From Duganella dendranthematis (GTDB lineage: Bacteria; Pseudomonadota; Gammaproteobacteria; Burkholderiales; Burkholderiaceae_D): a stretch of DNA of 64,000 nucleotides. A program made the translations under genes and the position numbers. Where the stretch lies: assembly GCF_012849375.1 (NCBI RefSeq), contig NZ_CP051684.1:2604001-2668000 (forward strand), given 5' to 3'. The notes under the pieces were generated by a model. The model did not search any database, was not told the DNA's origin, and was given only the letters and a program-made list of their open reading frames with translations. Positions 36,968 through 45,383 of the stretch are shown in pieces (position 1 is the stretch's first letter; the number at the start of each line of letters is the position of its first letter).

Positions 36968-36992
36968 CATGTTGCCTTTAATGGGCAACATG
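36968..36992 (+). other. Hairpin between chemoreceptor and ferredoxin genes
   Basis: Perfect nine-base arms CATGTTGCC (36968-36976) and GGCAACATG (36984-36992) around a seven-base loop. It starts four bases after the chemoreceptor stop and ends ten bases before the ferredoxin ATG, with no T-run; it may act as terminator or shape ferredoxin translation. Confidence 0.55.
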
Positions 36993-37002
36993 GGTGGCAG
37001 GC

Positions 37003-37305
37003 ATGAAGGTGACGTTGGCAGGGCAGGGATGGACCTTTGAAGCAGCGGCGCCGGAGACGGTGCTGCAGGCGGCCGAGCGCGCCGGCATCCGCCTGCCCAG
37101 TTCCTGCCGCAACGGCACCTGCCGCACCTGCATCTGCCAGGCCGCCAGCGGCACGGTGCGTTACAAGATCGACTGGCCGGGCCTGAGTCCAGACGAAAAA
37201 CGCGAGGGCTACATCCTGCCCTGCGTGGCGATTGCCGAAACCGACCTGCTTATTCTGGCGCCCGCCGCCGGTAAGCTCCCGGCCCCACCCCGTACTGACG
37301 CTTGA
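37003..37305 (+). CDS. Plant-type [2Fe-2S] ferredoxin
   Basis: 100 residues with the chloroplast-type cluster ligands Cys35, Cys40 and Cys43 (SSCRNGTCRTCIC) and a fourth Cys near 75 (YILPCVA). A stand-alone electron carrier with no fused reductase domain. It could serve an oxygenase; the nearest Rieske oxygenase is 8.4 kb away and lacks its own reductase partner, but no link is shown. The ATG at 37003 fits the family start; an in-frame GTG nine bases earlier is possible. Its last 56 bases overlap the convergent AraC gene. Confidence 0.9.
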   Translation: MKVTLAGQGWTFEAAAPETVLQAAERAGIRLPSSCRNGTCRTCICQAASGTVRYKIDWPGLSPDEKREGYILPCVAIAETDLLILAPAAGKLPAPPRTDA

Positions 37306-38143
37306 AGGCGCGGTTGAACGCCGCCTCCGACTGATATCCCACCGCTTCACCGACCACGCCGGCCGGCTGGCCGTCATCCAGCAGGCGGGCGGCGCGCGCC
37401 ATGCGCAGTTGCGCCAGCACGTCGGCCGGCGTGGCGTTAGCGGCCTGCTTGAACAGGCGCGCAAAGGTGGCGCGCGACATATGGCTGGTGTCGGCCAGTT
37501 CTTCCAGCGTCCACGGTTTTTCCGGCGCCGTCAGCATGCCGTTCAGGGCTGCTTGCAGGCGGCGCTCGGCCAGCACGCCGAACAGGCCGGGCACCGCCAG
37601 CGCCTGTTCCAGCCAGGTACGGATCAACAGCGCGAACAGGGCCGAGGCCAGCTGGCGGATGATGGCTTCCGAGCCGCCACGCGGCGTTTCCGCTTCCTCT
37701 TGCAGCATGCGCAGCAGGTGGCGCAGGCTTTGCGCGTCCGGGCGGCCGGCGGTATGCACCACCAGCACGTCCGGCAAGGCCGCCAGCAGGCCGGCGCTGC
37801 CGTGGGCGTCGAAGCGGAATTCGCCGCATAGGATGTCGGTCTGCGGACCTTCGCCATCGTTGGCCAGCGAACGCAGCAGGCCGGGTGCGCTGCGCGGCGC
37901 CGAGGCGTGCTGGGGATCGCCGATGTGCAGCCGGTGCGCGTGTCCGTGCGGGAAGACGATGATGTCGCCTGTTTGCAGCGACTGGCCTTCGGCCTGCGCT
38001 TCGCCGCGCACGATCAGGTGGTAGGGAGCAACGCCGTGCGGCGTGCCTTCGTGGTCCAGCACCCATGGCGCGCCAAAGCGGCAGCGGACGTCGAGCGCGG
38101 TGCGCACGGGGTACAGGGAGAGCAGGTGGCTGAGAGGATCCAT
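37250..38143 (-). CDS. AraC-family regulator with N-terminal cupin
   Basis: 297 residues. The cupin part (about 1-175) begins MDPLSHLLSLYPVRTALDV and includes a His-rich sensor stretch VFPHGHAHRLHIG; the C-terminal AraC domain has LEELADTSHMSRATFARLF and VVGEAVGYQSEAAFNRAF. Of the same class as the regulator at 16.5 kb, though the two differ in detail. It is divergent from the AhpD-like gene (112-base gap), a common pairing where the regulator controls the oxidoreductase. Its 3' end overlaps the ferredoxin gene by 56 bases on the other strand. Confidence 0.93.
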   Translation of the reverse strand: MDPLSHLLSLYPVRTALDVRCRFGAPWVLDHEGTPHGVAPYHLIVRGEAQAEGQSLQTGDIIVFPHGHAHRLHIGDPQHASAPRSAPGLLRSLANDGEGPQTDILCGEFRFDAHGSAGLLAALPDVLVVHTAGRPDAQSLRHLLRMLQEEAETPRGGSEAIIRQLASALFALLIRTWLEQALAVPGLFGVLAERRLQAALNGMLTAPEKPWTLEELADTSHMSRATFARLFKQAANATPADVLAQLRMARAARLLDDGQPAGVVGEAVGYQSEAAFNRAFKRQYGVGPGAYRRRAPE

Positions 38144-38255
38144 AAGTGGGGGCTGAGACGATAGAGCAAATTATAGAGCATTTGAGGTATTCAGCATCGC
38201 AGACGCAAGGCATACACTGTTTCCCATACCAACCGACTTTGAAAGGAAACACATC

Positions 38256-38792
38256 ATGTCCCGTCTGTTCACCCAACCTGTCTCTGAAGCCACCGGCCAA
38301 GCCGCCCAACTGTTTACCGCCATCAAAGGCGCCATCGGCATGGTGCCGAATGCTTACGTCGGCATCGGCAGCAATAGCCCGGTGGCGCTGGAAGCGGCGC
38401 TGACGCTGGACGGCGCGCTGCGTAAAACCAGCCTGAGCGCGAAAGAAATCGAAGTGGTCAAGCTGGCCGTCAGTCAGGACGCCAAATGTGACTACTGCCT
38501 GGCCGCGCACACCATGATCGGCGGCAAGGCTGGCCTGAGCGCCGACGCCATCAAGGCCGTGCGTTACGGCCAGGACAGCGGCGACGCGCGCCTGAACGCG
38601 CTGGCCACGTTCGTGCACAGCCTGGTGACCACCAGCGGCGATGTGCCGGCCGAGGTGGTGGCTGCGGTCAAGGCGGCCGGTGTCAGCGATGCGCAGATTG
38701 TCGACACGCTGCTGGCGATCACGTCGATTACGTTCACCAACCTGTTCAACCGGGTCAACGTGACGGAGATCGACTTCCCGCGCGCGGCTTAA
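38256..38792 (+). CDS. AhpD/carboxymuconolactone decarboxylase-family peroxidase
   Basis: 178 residues, all-helical. Active-site motif CDYCLAAH: redox Cys78 and Cys81 with His85, the CxxC-x3-H pattern of AhpD-type peroxidatic proteins rather than of true carboxymuconolactone decarboxylase. It probably reduces peroxides or reactive electrophiles in the cytoplasm. Ribosome site AAAGGA. Divergent from the cupin-AraC regulator, which likely controls it. Ends four bases into the convergent acidic protein gene. Confidence 0.92.
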   Translation: MSRLFTQPVSEATGQAAQLFTAIKGAIGMVPNAYVGIGSNSPVALEAALTLDGALRKTSLSAKEIEVVKLAVSQDAKCDYCLAAHTMIGGKAGLSADAIKAVRYGQDSGDARLNALATFVHSLVTTSGDVPAEVVAAVKAAGVSDAQIVDTLLAITSITFTNLFNRVNVTEIDFPRAA

Positions 38793-39103
38793 TCTTCCTC
38801 CCCGCGCTTGCGGAGGCGCTGCAACAGCGCCTCCGTGGTCTCACTGAGCGGCACGCCGTGGCGGCGCAGCAGCTGGATATTCAGCACCATGTTTTCCAGC
38901 ACCAGCTTGGCCGCCACGGCCAGCAGCGTCAGGTGTTTGTCTTCGTCGCTGAAGTTCTCCATCGCCTCGGCCATCTCGCACAGATGGTTGGAGATCAGTC
39001 CGCGCAAATCGTGTTCTTCAAAGGGCAGGTCGGCGAAGTCGATCGGGTCTTCCTTCTCCACTTCCTGCATCAGCAGTTCCAGTTCTTGCGGCGTAATCGA
39101 CAT
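38789..39103 (-). CDS. Small acidic protein of unknown function
   Basis: 104 residues from ATG 39103 (ribosome site GGAG). Very acidic first half (EEVEKEDPIDFADLPFEEHD-like stretch, about 8-32), then predicted helices with LTLLAVAAKLVLENMVLNIQ and a basic end LLQRLRKRGEED. No signal or membrane segment. I do not recognise the family. Divergent from the MoaD-like gene with a 61-base gap; four-base tail overlap with the AhpD-like gene. Strong in-frame coding character supports it as real. Confidence 0.72.
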   Translation of the reverse strand: MSITPQELELLMQEVEKEDPIDFADLPFEEHDLRGLISNHLCEMAEAMENFSDEDKHLTLLAVAAKLVLENMVLNIQLLRRHGVPLSETTEALLQRLRKRGEED

Positions 39104-39164
39104 GCGGGACTCCGTTGGTTGCGGCAATTTCATTTTAGCGCCAATCGGCATAGAATCAGTGCGC

Positions 39165-39434
39165 ATGGCGCATCTCATCTTCACACAACAACTAGCGCGC
39201 TTCATGACCGTGCCGCAGGTGGAGATCCAGGCGGCCGATCTGCGCAGCGCCCTGGACGCTTGCTTTGCCGACTACCCACGGCTGCGCGGCTACGTGCTCG
39301 ACGAGCAGGGACACCTGCGCGAGAACGTGGTGATCTTCATCGACGGCCAGCGCGCCCGCGATTGCCGCCTACTGGATGATGCGCTGGCGCCACAATCCCA
39401 CGTCTATATTCTGCAAGCTTTGTCAGGAGGCTGA
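39165..39434 (+). CDS. MoaD/ThiS-like ubiquitin-fold protein with Gly-Gly end
   Basis: 89 residues. Short beta-grasp protein starting MAHLIFTQQLARFM, with DLRSALDACFADYPRLRGYV and ending YILQALSGG. The C-terminal Gly-Gly is the part that is adenylated and turned into a thiocarboxylate or conjugated in MoaD, ThiS and related sulfur carriers. No E1-like (MoeB/ThiF) or molybdopterin gene is nearby. It is two bases upstream of the BNR-repeat gene, and such pairs occur in other genomes; partner and role unknown. Confidence 0.85.
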   Translation: MAHLIFTQQLARFMTVPQVEIQAADLRSALDACFADYPRLRGYVLDEQGHLRENVVIFIDGQRARDCRLLDDALAPQSHVYILQALSGG

Positions 39435-39436
39435 CC

Positions 39437-40528
39437 ATGTCCGACCGTGCCTACATCGCCACCCGCAAGGGCCTGTTTGAAGCCTACCGCACGCACGAGG
39501 CGTGGCGGCTGGACCGGCAGCATTTCCTCGGCGATCCGGTGTCGATGGTGCTGCCGGACCGGCGTGACGGCACGCTGTACGCGGCGCTGCACCTGGGCCA
39601 CTTTGGCGCCAAGCTGCACCGGCGCGATGCCGGCAGCGCGGACTGGGTTGAGGTGGCGGCGCCGGCGTTTCCGGAAAAGCCGGCCGGCAGCAGCGATCCG
39701 GTCGAGTGGAAGGTGCGCATGATCTGGTCGCTGGCGGCGGGCGGGCCGGACCAGCCGGGGGTGCTATGGGCCGGTACCTTGCCGGGCGGCCTGTTCCGCT
39801 CGGAGGATCGCGGCGATAGCTGGCAGTTGGTGGATGGTTTGTGGAACGTGCCGGAGCGCGTGCAGTGGATGGGCGGCGGCTACGATGTGCCGGGCATCCA
39901 CAGCATCTGCGTCGATCCGCGCGATAGCCAGTCGGTGCTGGTGGGCGTGTCTTGCGGCGGCGCCTGGCTGACCGAGGATGGCGGCGCCAGCTGGTCGCTG
40001 CGCGCCAGGGGCATGGTGGCCAGTTACATGCCGCCGGCGTTGCAGGAGTCGCAGGCGATTCAGGACCCGCATCGCATCGTGCGCTGCGCGGGCGAGCCGG
40101 ACAAGCTGTGGTGCCAGCATCACAACGGCATCTGGCGCAGCATCGACAATGGCGCGCTGTGGACCGAGGTGAGGCCGGCGGCGCCGGTGTCGAATTTCGG
40201 TTTCGCCACTGCCGTGCATCCGCGCGACGGGGAGACGGCGTGGTTTGTGCCGGCCGAAGCGGACAGCAAGCGGATTCCGCCGCAAGGTTCGCTGGCGGTC
40301 ACCCGCACCATGGATGGCGGCCGGCACTTCACCGCCTGGCGCGGCGGGCTGCCACATGAGCATTGCTATGATCTGGTGTACCGGCATGGGCTGGCGGTCA
40401 GCGACGACGGCCAGATTCTACTGATGGGTTCGACCACCGGCGGCGCCTGGGTGTCGGAAGACGGCGGCGGGCAGTGGCAGACGATTTCCACCCATCTGCC
40501 GCCGATTTATTCGGTGGCGTTTGCCTAG
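39437..40528 (+). CDS. BNR/WD40-like repeat (beta-propeller, sialidase-fold) protein
   Basis: 363 residues with repeated Asp-box (S/T-x-D-G-G-x-x-W) motifs: SEDRGDSWQLV, TEDGGASWSLR, SIDNGALWTEV, TMDGGRHFTAW and SEDGGGQWQTI, spaced through the whole chain as in a beta-propeller. No signal peptide is visible, so it is probably cytoplasmic, unlike secreted sialidases. The catalytic residues of sialidases are not recognisable. Two bases after the MoaD-like gene, so the pair is one operon and the propeller may be its binding partner or target (inference). Confidence 0.85.
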   Translation: MSDRAYIATRKGLFEAYRTHEAWRLDRQHFLGDPVSMVLPDRRDGTLYAALHLGHFGAKLHRRDAGSADWVEVAAPAFPEKPAGSSDPVEWKVRMIWSLAAGGPDQPGVLWAGTLPGGLFRSEDRGDSWQLVDGLWNVPERVQWMGGGYDVPGIHSICVDPRDSQSVLVGVSCGGAWLTEDGGASWSLRARGMVASYMPPALQESQAIQDPHRIVRCAGEPDKLWCQHHNGIWRSIDNGALWTEVRPAAPVSNFGFATAVHPRDGETAWFVPAEADSKRIPPQGSLAVTRTMDGGRHFTAWRGGLPHEHCYDLVYRHGLAVSDDGQILLMGSTTGGAWVSEDGGGQWQTISTHLPPIYSVAFA

Positions 40529-40531
40529 TCT

Positions 40532-41137
40532 TCAGCCGGCATAGGCTAAAAACATCTCGACCGTGGTTTCGACCACCTGGCGTTGCGTTTTCTCGTCCAA
40601 TGGCGGCTGGTTCAGCGTGACTTGCGGCCAGAAGGCGAAGGTTTTCAAATTCCCCTGCAACATTTGCGAGGCCAGCACCGGATCGGCGCGGGTCAGCTTG
40701 CCGTCGGCCTGGGCGGCGCGCAGCCAGGCGGTGACGGCTTCTTCCTTCACGCTCAGCCGCGCCACCATTTCCTGCGCCCGCTCGGGCGAGTGGATGGCTT
40801 CGGCTATCGCCACCCGCGCCAAGTCGAGGAAGTAGCCATCTTGCAGCCCGGCCATCTTCTTGCTCAGCAAATCCAGCAATTGCGCGCGCAGCGGCTGCGC
40901 CGGGTCGTAGGGCGGTGGCGGCATCGACGCAATACTGGTCCATAACTCATGCAATATTTGCGCGAACAGTTCGTCTTTACTGGGGAAGTGGTTGTAAACA
41001 GTGCGCTTGGAGACCCCGGCCGAGGCGGCGATCTTGTCCATGCTGGTGGATTCGAAGCCGGTCGAGCGGAACTCGCCGATAGCGGCATCGACAATCGCCT
41101 GGCGTTTGCGGTCGGTAAGTTTGAGGGGCGCGTTCAT
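40532..41137 (-). CDS. TetR-family transcriptional regulator
   Basis: 201 residues: N-terminal helix-turn-helix (MDKIAASAGVSKRTVYNHF, about 33-51) and a helical ligand domain with a C-terminal part like the AefR group. Divergent from the metallo-hydrolase gene, with an exact 15-bp palindrome between them at 41181-41195; it is the likely repressor of that gene and of itself. It lies tail-to-tail with the BNR gene, three bases apart. Confidence 0.93.
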   Translation of the reverse strand: MNAPLKLTDRKRQAIVDAAIGEFRSTGFESTSMDKIAASAGVSKRTVYNHFPSKDELFAQILHELWTSIASMPPPPYDPAQPLRAQLLDLLSKKMAGLQDGYFLDLARVAIAEAIHSPERAQEMVARLSVKEEAVTAWLRAAQADGKLTRADPVLASQMLQGNLKTFAFWPQVTLNQPPLDEKTQRQVVETTVEMFLAYAG

Positions 41138-41180
41138 GGCTTTATTTTACACCGGCTAGTTTACTTTTCAAAAAATCGGA

Positions 41181-41195
41181 ACTACACTGTGTAGT
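41181..41195. promoter_or_regulatory. TetR-type operator between tetR and the metallo-hydrolase gene
   Basis: ACTACACTGTGTAGT is a perfect 15-bp palindrome, with TACACT inside it usable as a -10 box for the hydrolase gene 29 bases downstream. Location and symmetry fit the operator of the divergent TetR gene. Confidence 0.65.
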
Positions 41196-41223
41196 GTACA
41201 TTTTAATTCGCAGGAGTGCCATC

Positions 41224-42288
41224 ATGACTTTTCCATCGACCGCAGATAGCCTGGACAACCTGTCCGTGCCGAGTGCGCCGCGCGCGCGCAACGGCCGTTT
41301 CCGCAATCCGGTCAAGATGCACAAGATGGGCTTCTTCAAATCGCTGGGCATCATGTTGCGCTTTGCTTTCGACAAGCCGAAAGACACGGTACCCACCCTC
41401 CCGATTCCCGTTCACGCGATCACGCAGCAGCAATTATTGGCTGCTCCGGATCGCAGCCTGTTCCGTCTCGGTCACTCGACGGTGCTGCTCAAGCTTAATG
41501 GCAATTTCTGGCTGACCGACCCAGTGTTTTCCGAGCGCGCGTCGCCGGTGCAATGGGCCGGGCCGCAGCGCTTCCACCAGCCGCCGATCAGCATTGACGA
41601 CCTGCCGCCGATCAAGGGCGTGATTTTGTCGCATGACCATTACGACCATCTGGACTATGCGGCGGTAAAAAAGCTGGCCGGCAAGACCGAGCATTTCATC
41701 ACCACGCTGGGCGTGGGCGACCGTTTGATCTCGTGGGGCATTCCTGCCAAGAAGGTGCAGCAGCTGAGCTGGTGGCAGAGCACCTACGTCGCCGGCCTGA
41801 AGCTGGTGGCGACGCCGGCACAGCATTTCTCCGGCCGTGGTCTGGGCGACCGCAACAAGACTTTGTGGGCGTCGTTTGTGATCGAAGACCGCGATGTTCG
41901 GATCTTTTTCAGCGGCGATAGCGGCTATTTCGACGGCTTTAAGGAAATCGGCCGCCGCTACGGCCCGTTCGACCTGACCATGGTGGAAACCGGCGCCTAC
42001 GATCCGCAATGGCCGGACGTGCACATGCAGCCGGAGGAATCTTTGCAGGCGCACATCGATTTGCAGGGCAAGGTGCTGCTGCCGATTCATAACGGCACCT
42101 TCGACCTGTCGCTGCATGCGTGGCACGATCCGTTCGACCGCATTACCCAGCTGGCCGAAGAGCGCCGCCTGCCGATCGCCACGCCGGAAATCGGTTTGCC
42201 GCTGGATATCCTCCAGCCGCACGCGGAAACCAAATGGTGGGAACCGCTGGCGCAACAGGAAGCCGCGCTCGAGGCCGCGCGCGCCTGA
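41224..42288 (+). CDS. Metallo-beta-lactamase-fold hydrolase (NAPE-PLD/UlaG-like)
   Basis: 354 residues from ATG 41224 (ribosome site AGGAG). Zinc motif LSHDHYDHLDYAAVKKL (HxHxDH) near residue 140, a further metal ligand in TPAQHFSGRGL and an acidic ligand in FFSGDSGYF, with C-terminal GTFDLSLHAWHDPFDR. This is the pattern of N-acyl-phosphatidylethanolamine phospholipase D-like hydrolases. No signal peptide; the N-terminal part is basic and could touch membranes. Substrate unknown. Controlled probably by the divergent TetR gene. Ends directly against the convergent coiled-coil gene. Confidence 0.92.
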   Translation: MTFPSTADSLDNLSVPSAPRARNGRFRNPVKMHKMGFFKSLGIMLRFAFDKPKDTVPTLPIPVHAITQQQLLAAPDRSLFRLGHSTVLLKLNGNFWLTDPVFSERASPVQWAGPQRFHQPPISIDDLPPIKGVILSHDHYDHLDYAAVKKLAGKTEHFITTLGVGDRLISWGIPAKKVQQLSWWQSTYVAGLKLVATPAQHFSGRGLGDRNKTLWASFVIEDRDVRIFFSGDSGYFDGFKEIGRRYGPFDLTMVETGAYDPQWPDVHMQPEESLQAHIDLQGKVLLPIHNGTFDLSLHAWHDPFDRITQLAEERRLPIATPEIGLPLDILQPHAETKWWEPLAQQEAALEAARA

Positions 42289-42627
42289 TCAGGCGGTAAC
42301 GTTGATGAACTTGCCGATAGTCTGCCCCAGCGTATTGACCTGAGGCTTGGGTGCGACCAGATCCGCCGGCAGCTGCTGTTCGGCACGCTGCGGGTTTTCG
42401 ATGGCACTGGTGAGATTGACGGTGGGCAGCGGCTTTTGCGTTGCTTGCGTAGCCTGGTTGCTGTCGCGTTGGTTGTCGGACAGCGTCTGCTTGTCCTTGT
42501 TGAGTTGATCGCGGCTGGCATCCAGCCGGTCGGCGTCTTCGCTCACGCGCACCTGATCACGCTGTACCTGCCTTTCAGCCTGGACAACCGATGCTTGCAG
42601 CGCGTTGATGGAGGACAGTGAGGCCAC
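42289..42627 (-). CDS. Small coiled-coil protein of unknown function
   Basis: 112 residues read from GTG 42627, which has only a weak AAAAGAAA upstream. The first half, QAERQVQRDQVRVSEDADRL, has Ala/Val/Leu at heptad positions and a high share of Gln, Asp and Arg, as in a short coiled coil; the rest is Gln/Pro-rich and ends TIGKFINVTA. No membrane or signal segment. Similar proteins occur in Oxalobacteraceae (recollection), role unknown. Tail-to-tail with the metallo-hydrolase gene, stops adjacent. Confidence 0.6.
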   Translation of the reverse strand: MASLSSINALQASVVQAERQVQRDQVRVSEDADRLDASRDQLNKDKQTLSDNQRDSNQATQATQKPLPTVNLTSAIENPQRAEQQLPADLVAPKPQVNTLGQTIGKFINVTA

Positions 42628-42684
42628 GTTTCTTTTCGCTTATGCAGAATACGGACACGTTTCTTGTAGATTAGACCATGAAAA

Positions 42685-42715
42685 TAAAAAAGGCAAGGCC
42701 AACAGCGCCTTGCCT
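42685..42715 (-). terminator. Rho-independent terminator of the second TonB receptor gene
   Basis: On the minus strand, arms AGGCAAGGC/GCCTTGCCT (42707-42715 and 42691-42699) are followed by a T-run (42691-42686), 20 bases after the receptor stop. Confidence 0.9.
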
Positions 42716-42734
42716 GAAGAGGGACATTACCTGA

Positions 42735-45197
42735 TTAGAAGCGGTACAGCAGCGACGCTTCCCAGGTGCGGCCGAACAGTGGACGCGCGTTAATCGGGCC
42801 GCTGCCGCCGGTGGTCAGGCGCGAGTTGCCTTCAGTCAGGCCCAGCTCGTTGTTGAGGTTGGTGCCAGCCAGGCGCACTTCGATTTTTTCACCCAGCGAG
42901 AACAGCACGCCAGCGTCGATGGTGCGGTAGGACGGCAGGTATTGCGTATTCAGCTGATCCGCCCAGCGCTCGCCGATCGAGGTGTAAGTCGCATACAGCT
43001 TGGCCGAGTTGCCGTCGCCGAAAGGAATGCGGTAGGTCGGCGTGAAGCGGAACTGCAGCTTCGGCTGGCGCTGCACGACTTTGCCGGCGGTGTCCGGATT
43101 GTCCTTGTACTCGGACTTCTGGTAATCGCCCGTCAGCGACAGTTGCAGGTTTTCAATCGGGCGCACCGCCACTTCAAATTCCACGCCATTGCCTTTGGAG
43201 CCGCTGATGCGGTGCAGCTCGGTGCCGTCGGTCAGGATCTGGGTGAACGCGATACCGTCAAAATCGGTGTGGAAGGCGTTGATATACGCGGTGTACAGCT
43301 GCGTTGCCGTCTTGAAGCCGATTTCGTACTGGCTGACTTTCGGCGTTGGCAGCACGCTGCGGTCGTTGGCGGCCGCTTGCGTGCCGGCGCCACGGATATC
43401 GTCAAACGATACGAAGGTGTGGCCGCGGTTGGCGCGCACGAACACCGAGCTGTTGGCCGCCAGCTTGTAGTTGCCGCCCAGCGTGAAGGAGTTGGCGCTG
43501 TCGGTGCGGCTCAGGTAGGTGTTGGAACCGTTCGGCATCGAGGTGCCGTTGTTGTACACGGTCAGCAGGTTGCCGTCGGTATCGCCCGAGCTCAGGTTGG
43601 ATATGGTGCCGCTGATCTTCTGCTGCTCGTGACGGACGCCGGCATCGACCTTGATCTTGTCGTTGATCTGCCATTCGTCCGAGACGAAACCAGCCGTGTT
43701 GCGGCCGTCGTACGAGGCTACCGGTGCAAAGTTGACCGGGCCGTCGGTGCCGTTTTTCGACACGACCACGCCGTTGTTCAGGGTGACGTTGATCAGGCTG
43801 GCTTGCGACTGGGCCGTCATCAGGTGGCTGTTACCCAGGTACCAGACGTCATGCGACGAGTAATCGGCAAAGTAGCCGCCCACGGTCAGGGTGTTGCCCT
43901 TGAAGAGTTCCTTGCTGACGTGCAGTTCGTCGGTGAACGATTTCAGCTGCTTCTCCACCGCCCACAGACCGGCTTGCACCACCTGCTGGTTGCCGGCCAC
44001 CGCGCCGCCGTGGACGTACGATGCCGTGCCCGAGGTTGCCACGCCGCCGGCCGCCGCCACTACTGCGGCGTTGCTGTTGGCCGAGGCGATCGCCTGGCTG
44101 ATGTAGTCGCTCATCGACAGTGGGTTGTTCCCGGTGAACATGGCGATGGTGTTGAGGTCGCCGTCAAAGCGGTTGAACTTGTTCGATACGCTCCAGTCGC
44201 CGATCTTCTGGTCGAAGTTGGCGCCGAACACGGTGGCTTTCAGGCCGCGGCCGTCGCCCAGGTCCTTGGTCAGCGTCTTGCCGGGCGCGGCTTCGATGGT
44301 GAAGTTGCGCATTTCGCCGCTCATCAGCGTGCCGGTCAGCGGATCGAAGCCGGGGAAGGCGCTGATGGTACGGCCGTTGTTGCTGGAGATCAGCGGCACG
44401 CCGGTGTAGAAGGCGTTCTTGTCGTCGGTGCTGCGCGCATACAGGGTCAGCTTGCCCTGGTCGAGGTTGCGGGTCAGCGTGGCGGTGATCTGGTGGCCGT
44501 CGTCGGCCGGGAAGCCGGCGTCGCGCACGCCGTCGGTCTTGCGGTAGAAGCCGCCAACCGAGCCGTACCAGCCATCGCTGATCTTGCCGCCGTAGTACAT
44601 GTCGACGCGGCGCAGGCTGCCGGTGCCGGTGGTGAAGCGCACCGTGCCTTCCGGCGTGTCGGTGCCTTCCTTCAGGATGAAGTTCATGGTGGCGCCCGGC
44701 TGGCCATTGGACCAGATGGTCGACGGGCCGCCGCGCAGTACTTCCACGCGCTCGACGGTGTCGTCCAGGCGGAAGGCCGACGAGCCTTCAAAGAACGACA
44801 AGGTCGGTGGCGGGAAGATCGGGTTGCCCATCATTTGCACCGACACGAACGGCGAGTCGGAACCGGACGGGAAGCCGCGCACCTCGATGTTGGCGCCGGA
44901 CTGGCCGCCGGTCGACTCGGCATACACGCCCGGCACGATTTTCATGATGTCGGCGGTGCTGCTCGGAGCGGCCTGTTTCAGCTGCTCTTCGTTGGCGGTG
45001 GTGATGGAGAAGGCCGAGTCGACCTTGCGCACGCCGCGCGCCGAGGCGACGCCGGTGACGACCACTTGCTGGATTTCCTTGGAAACTTCTTTGGACGGCT
45101 CAGGGGCAGTCGCTTCGGCAGTCTGGGCCTGGGCGCTCTGGTTGACCAGGATGAGGACGGCGGCCGCAATGGCCGATGGCAGGAACGGGTTTTTCAT
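42735..45197 (-). CDS. TonB-dependent outer membrane receptor (oligosaccharide type)
   Basis: 820 residues. Signal peptide about 1-24 (SAIAAAVLILVNQSAQA), short Glu/Pro-rich linker, TonB-box-like QQVVVTGVASARGVRK, plug (about 65-190) with IMKIVPGVYAESTGG and GGPSTIWSNGQPGATMNF, then a barrel ending WEASLLYRF. It is divergent from a LacI regulator, with two direct LacI-type operators in the gap, and belongs to the alpha-glucobiose locus running to 51.8 kb. It likely brings the sugar used by the GH65 phosphorylase across the outer membrane. Confidence 0.93.
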   Translation of the reverse strand: MKNPFLPSAIAAAVLILVNQSAQAQTAEATAPEPSKEVSKEIQQVVVTGVASARGVRKVDSAFSITTANEEQLKQAAPSSTADIMKIVPGVYAESTGGQSGANIEVRGFPSGSDSPFVSVQMMGNPIFPPPTLSFFEGSSAFRLDDTVERVEVLRGGPSTIWSNGQPGATMNFILKEGTDTPEGTVRFTTGTGSLRRVDMYYGGKISDGWYGSVGGFYRKTDGVRDAGFPADDGHQITATLTRNLDQGKLTLYARSTDDKNAFYTGVPLISSNNGRTISAFPGFDPLTGTLMSGEMRNFTIEAAPGKTLTKDLGDGRGLKATVFGANFDQKIGDWSVSNKFNRFDGDLNTIAMFTGNNPLSMSDYISQAIASANSNAAVVAAAGGVATSGTASYVHGGAVAGNQQVVQAGLWAVEKQLKSFTDELHVSKELFKGNTLTVGGYFADYSSHDVWYLGNSHLMTAQSQASLINVTLNNGVVVSKNGTDGPVNFAPVASYDGRNTAGFVSDEWQINDKIKVDAGVRHEQQKISGTISNLSSGDTDGNLLTVYNNGTSMPNGSNTYLSRTDSANSFTLGGNYKLAANSSVFVRANRGHTFVSFDDIRGAGTQAAANDRSVLPTPKVSQYEIGFKTATQLYTAYINAFHTDFDGIAFTQILTDGTELHRISGSKGNGVEFEVAVRPIENLQLSLTGDYQKSEYKDNPDTAGKVVQRQPKLQFRFTPTYRIPFGDGNSAKLYATYTSIGERWADQLNTQYLPSYRTIDAGVLFSLGEKIEVRLAGTNLNNELGLTEGNSRLTTGGSGPINARPLFGRTWEASLLYRF

Positions 45198-45274
45198 CGT
45201 GTCTCTTCTTTCTTATAGGATGTGTCGTCTCCGGAGACAGCGTTCCGCCATCGCCGATTTAGCCATTGAAACAA

Positions 45275-45313
45275 GAAATGTTATCGATGTCAATTGAAAT
45301 GTTATCGATGTCA
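45275..45313. promoter_or_regulatory. Two tandem LacI-type operators between tonB receptor and lacI genes
   Basis: The 18-base unit GAAATGTTATCGATGTCA occurs at 45275-45292 and again at 45296-45313, exactly 21 bases apart (two helical turns). Each has a palindromic ATCGAT core flanked by TG...CA. On the minus strand the first copy overlaps a TTGACA -35 (45293-45288), 17 bases before TTCAAT (45270-45265), the likely receptor promoter. Confidence 0.75.
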
Positions 45314-45383
45314 TTTTTCGCGACAAACGAAATTTTTCTGTCATAATGCGTCCGCACTCCTGCTTTTTATACCTATAACAACG

